A stretch of DNA of 24,144 nucleotides, taken from assembly GCA_023229065.1 (NCBI GenBank), contig JALNZZ010000014.1, positions 1 through 24,144 of the forward strand, written 5' to 3'. The translations under genes and the position numbers were made by a program. The notes under the pieces were generated by a model. That model saw nothing but the letters and a program-made list of their open reading frames with translations. It searched no databases and was not told the DNA's origin. Below are positions 22,584-24,144 of this stretch, in pieces (within the stretch, counting starts at the first letter, position 1; each line of letters begins with the position of its first letter). The DNA comes from Porticoccaceae bacterium (GTDB lineage Bacteria; Pseudomonadota; Gammaproteobacteria; Pseudomonadales; Porticoccaceae).

Positions 22584-22801
22584 TTATGAGGTTGCAGTGA
22601 CTGGACTACGAAGCTCATAAATAAAACACCAAAAGGACATGACACAGTGCCCTGATCCGTGGAGCTTGATGTCGATTCACCTAAAGCCCCGTGATATCCT
22701 CACTCGGCCTGCAGGAGCTGGCTCCAGCGGTACTACGCAGGCATTGACCTCCCCGAATTCATTGTTATCACTGGATTCAGCCACAAAACGGAAAGCGGTT
22801 C

Positions 22802-23929
22802 ATGAAAAAGCGGCTACTTAGTCCCCGCATGTGGGTGCTCCTGATTTTGACCGGAGTGGTTTTGGGCGGGTTGTTCTTCATGCAGTGGTTTGGCCACCAG
22901 AAGATGAACGAGTTTTTTGACAACATGCCGCCGCCGGATGTTGCGGTGAGCTCTGCAGTAGCTCAGAAGGTGGAGTGGGTGCCGACTCTCGAGGTGGCCG
23001 GTAGCCTGGTGGCGGTCAACGGTGCGCAGCTCACTACCGAAGTAGCTGGCATCGTGCAGGAGATTCATCACCCCAACGGCGCCTGGGTCGAGGCCGGGGA
23101 AGCCCTGGTGTCACTGGTAGCGGCAACCGACCGGGCGGAGTTGAACTCCCTCAGGGCGACTGCCCGCCTGGCGGAGATCGAACTGGAACGGGTGAAGACT
23201 CTGTTTCAGAGCAAGACGGTATCGCGTTCTGAACTGGATCGTCGCCAGTCCGAGCTGGATCAGGCCCACGCCAATGTGGCAGCTCAGGAGGCGCGCCTGG
23301 AACAGAAAACCCTGCAGGCCCCCTTCGCCGGACAGCTCGGCATTCGCCGGGTCAACATCGGGCAGTATGTGGGCGCTGGCGATCCCATAATTGCCTTGCA
23401 GGGGCTTGATCCCCTCTATGTAAACTTTACGCTTCCCGAACAGTACAGCACTCGAATTAACACCGGTCAGCAGATCCAGGTGACAGTGGCTTCTGCGAGT
23501 GACGAGGTGATCTTCGGCGAAATTACCGCCATCGAGCCTGCGGTGGACGCGATCACCCGCAACTTTGCTGTTCAGGCCACGATTCGTAATCCAGGCGGAG
23601 TGCTGCGACCAGGCATGTTTGCCAGTGTCGAGGTGCCCGTTGGTGCTTCAGCGGAGCTTGTCGCCATCCCCGCGACTGCCGTGTCACACCGCTCCTATGG
23701 CGCCGTCGTCTATGTACTCTCGCCGACAGAGCAGGACCTGTATGCTGTCACCCAGCGCTTTGTCACGCCGGGTGCGACTCTGGGAGATCTGCTGGCGGTA
23801 GAGGGGCTTGAGGTCGGTGAGACAGTGGCCAGCAGCGGTCTGCTCAAGCTGCGGGCCGGGGGGCTTACCCGCATCAACAACAGTGTGCTGCCCGAGGCGG
23901 AACTGAATCCCCAGCCGCCCAGTGGCTAG
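22802..23929 (+). CDS. RND efflux periplasmic adaptor (membrane fusion protein)
   Basis: Links an inner-membrane RND pump to an outer-membrane channel. The 375-residue protein has one N-terminal hydrophobic segment (about residues 11-27, MWVLLILTGVVLGGLFF), so it is probably anchored rather than cleaved. A lipoyl/barrel-sandwich half (VAGIVQEIHHPNGAWVEAGE) follows, then a helical hairpin at about 115-160 (SELDRRQSELDQAHANVAAQ), the second lipoyl half (LQAPFAGQLGIRRVNIGQYV) and beta-barrel and membrane-proximal domains (PGMFASVEVPVG). The pump gene begins 24 bases later. Substrate cannot be told; the MexE/VmeA-like single-permease arrangement is usual. Upstream lies a gap without a visible regulator gene. 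Confidence 0.92.
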   Translation: MKKRLLSPRMWVLLILTGVVLGGLFFMQWFGHQKMNEFFDNMPPPDVAVSSAVAQKVEWVPTLEVAGSLVAVNGAQLTTEVAGIVQEIHHPNGAWVEAGEALVSLVAATDRAELNSLRATARLAEIELERVKTLFQSKTVSRSELDRRQSELDQAHANVAAQEARLEQKTLQAPFAGQLGIRRVNIGQYVGAGDPIIALQGLDPLYVNFTLPEQYSTRINTGQQIQVTVASASDEVIFGEITAIEPAVDAITRNFAVQATIRNPGGVLRPGMFASVEVPVGASAELVAIPATAVSHRSYGAVVYVLSPTEQDLYAVTQRFVTPGATLGDLLAVEGLEVGETVASSGLLKLRAGGLTRINNSVLPEAELNPQPPSG

Positions 23930-23953
23930 GCCCTAAGACAAAGGCGGCATCCG

Positions 23954-24144
23954 ATGAAGTTTACCGATATCTTTATTCGCAAGCCGGTGCTGGCCATGGT
24001 GGTCAGCCTGTTCATTCTGCTGCTCGGGCTGCGTGCTGCCACCGAGCTTAATGTACGGATGTACCCTTTTGTCGAGAACTCGGTGATTACGGTGACCACT
24101 GTCTATGTGGGCGCTGATGCCGATCTGGTGCAGGGCTTTATTAC
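23954..24144 (+). CDS. RND efflux transporter permease, N-terminal part
   Basis: The first 63 codons of an inner-membrane RND pump; the rest lies beyond the right edge. The start reads MKFTDIFIRKPVLAMVVSLF, where FIRKPVLA is the typical entry to the first transmembrane helix, followed by LLLGLRAATELNVRMYPFVE, close to the usual LPVRQYPxxxxP motif, and VTTVYVGADADLVQGFIT, which begins the porter domain. It follows the adaptor gene by 24 bases, so the two form an operon. Confidence 0.93.
   Translation, partial: MKFTDIFIRKPVLAMVVSLFILLLGLRAATELNVRMYPFVENSVITVTTVYVGADADLVQGFI

Noticed and set aside
22639..22821. 60-codon plus-strand frame before the efflux adaptor gene
   Set aside because: Low-complexity composition, no ribosome site, and it overlaps the adaptor start out of frame.

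Overview
The window looks like a chromosomal segment of a GC-rich marine-type gammaproteobacterium. Support for this comes from RsmE, NADP-type GdhA, an azurin with canonical Pseudomonas-like numbering, an omega-amino-acid transaminase, several TonB-dependent receptors and a compact, overlapping cob operon. The genus cannot be fixed from the sequence alone. No rRNA, tRNA, CRISPR array, insertion sequence or phage gene was seen.

Region 1 (1-8536, minus strand) is a cobalamin unit. A sigma70-like promoter and a cobalamin riboswitch precede btuB (outer-membrane corrinoid receptor). Then follow cobQ, cobB, cbiZ, cobU, cobT, cobC and cobS (cut by the window edge). Most junctions are 4-base ATGA/GTGA overlaps, so the genes are probably translationally coupled. 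They cover a,c-amidation, the four later amidations, cobinamide remodelling, GTP-dependent activation, DMB activation and final nucleotide-loop assembly. Corrin ring synthesis, adenosyltransferase and aminopropanol attachment genes are not in the window.

Region 2 (8610-15728) holds a second TonB-dependent receptor with no riboswitch, a divergent HhH-type DNA glycosylase, and then a second riboswitch unit: promoter, cobalamin aptamer, a siderophore-type TonB-dependent receptor and a PepSY membrane protein.

The most interesting signal is in the two riboswitch leaders (8170-8500 and 15269-15692). Each contains a short reading frame that opens at an ATG inside the aptamer core and continues in the same frame through a shared DEAEGF motif. 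Each closes exactly at a hairpin that contains the Shine-Dalgarno sequence of the downstream receptor gene. The two frames differ mainly at third codon positions and by an in-frame 3-base indel, while the aptamer stems they cross show compensatory changes. Leader 2 also has an in-frame 102-base tandem duplication of the DEAEGF element. This suggests a riboswitch coupled to leader-peptide translation. An RNA-only explanation (three hairpins with GGAGG in the loop, and CCTCC in both leaders) remains possible.

Region 3 (15826-24144) is ordinary housekeeping and metabolism: a NupC-type nucleoside transporter, rsmE, a dienelactone hydrolase family protein, gdhA, an omega-amino-acid:pyruvate transaminase, azurin, a likely decayed reading frame, and the start of an RND efflux operon (adaptor plus the N-terminus of the pump).
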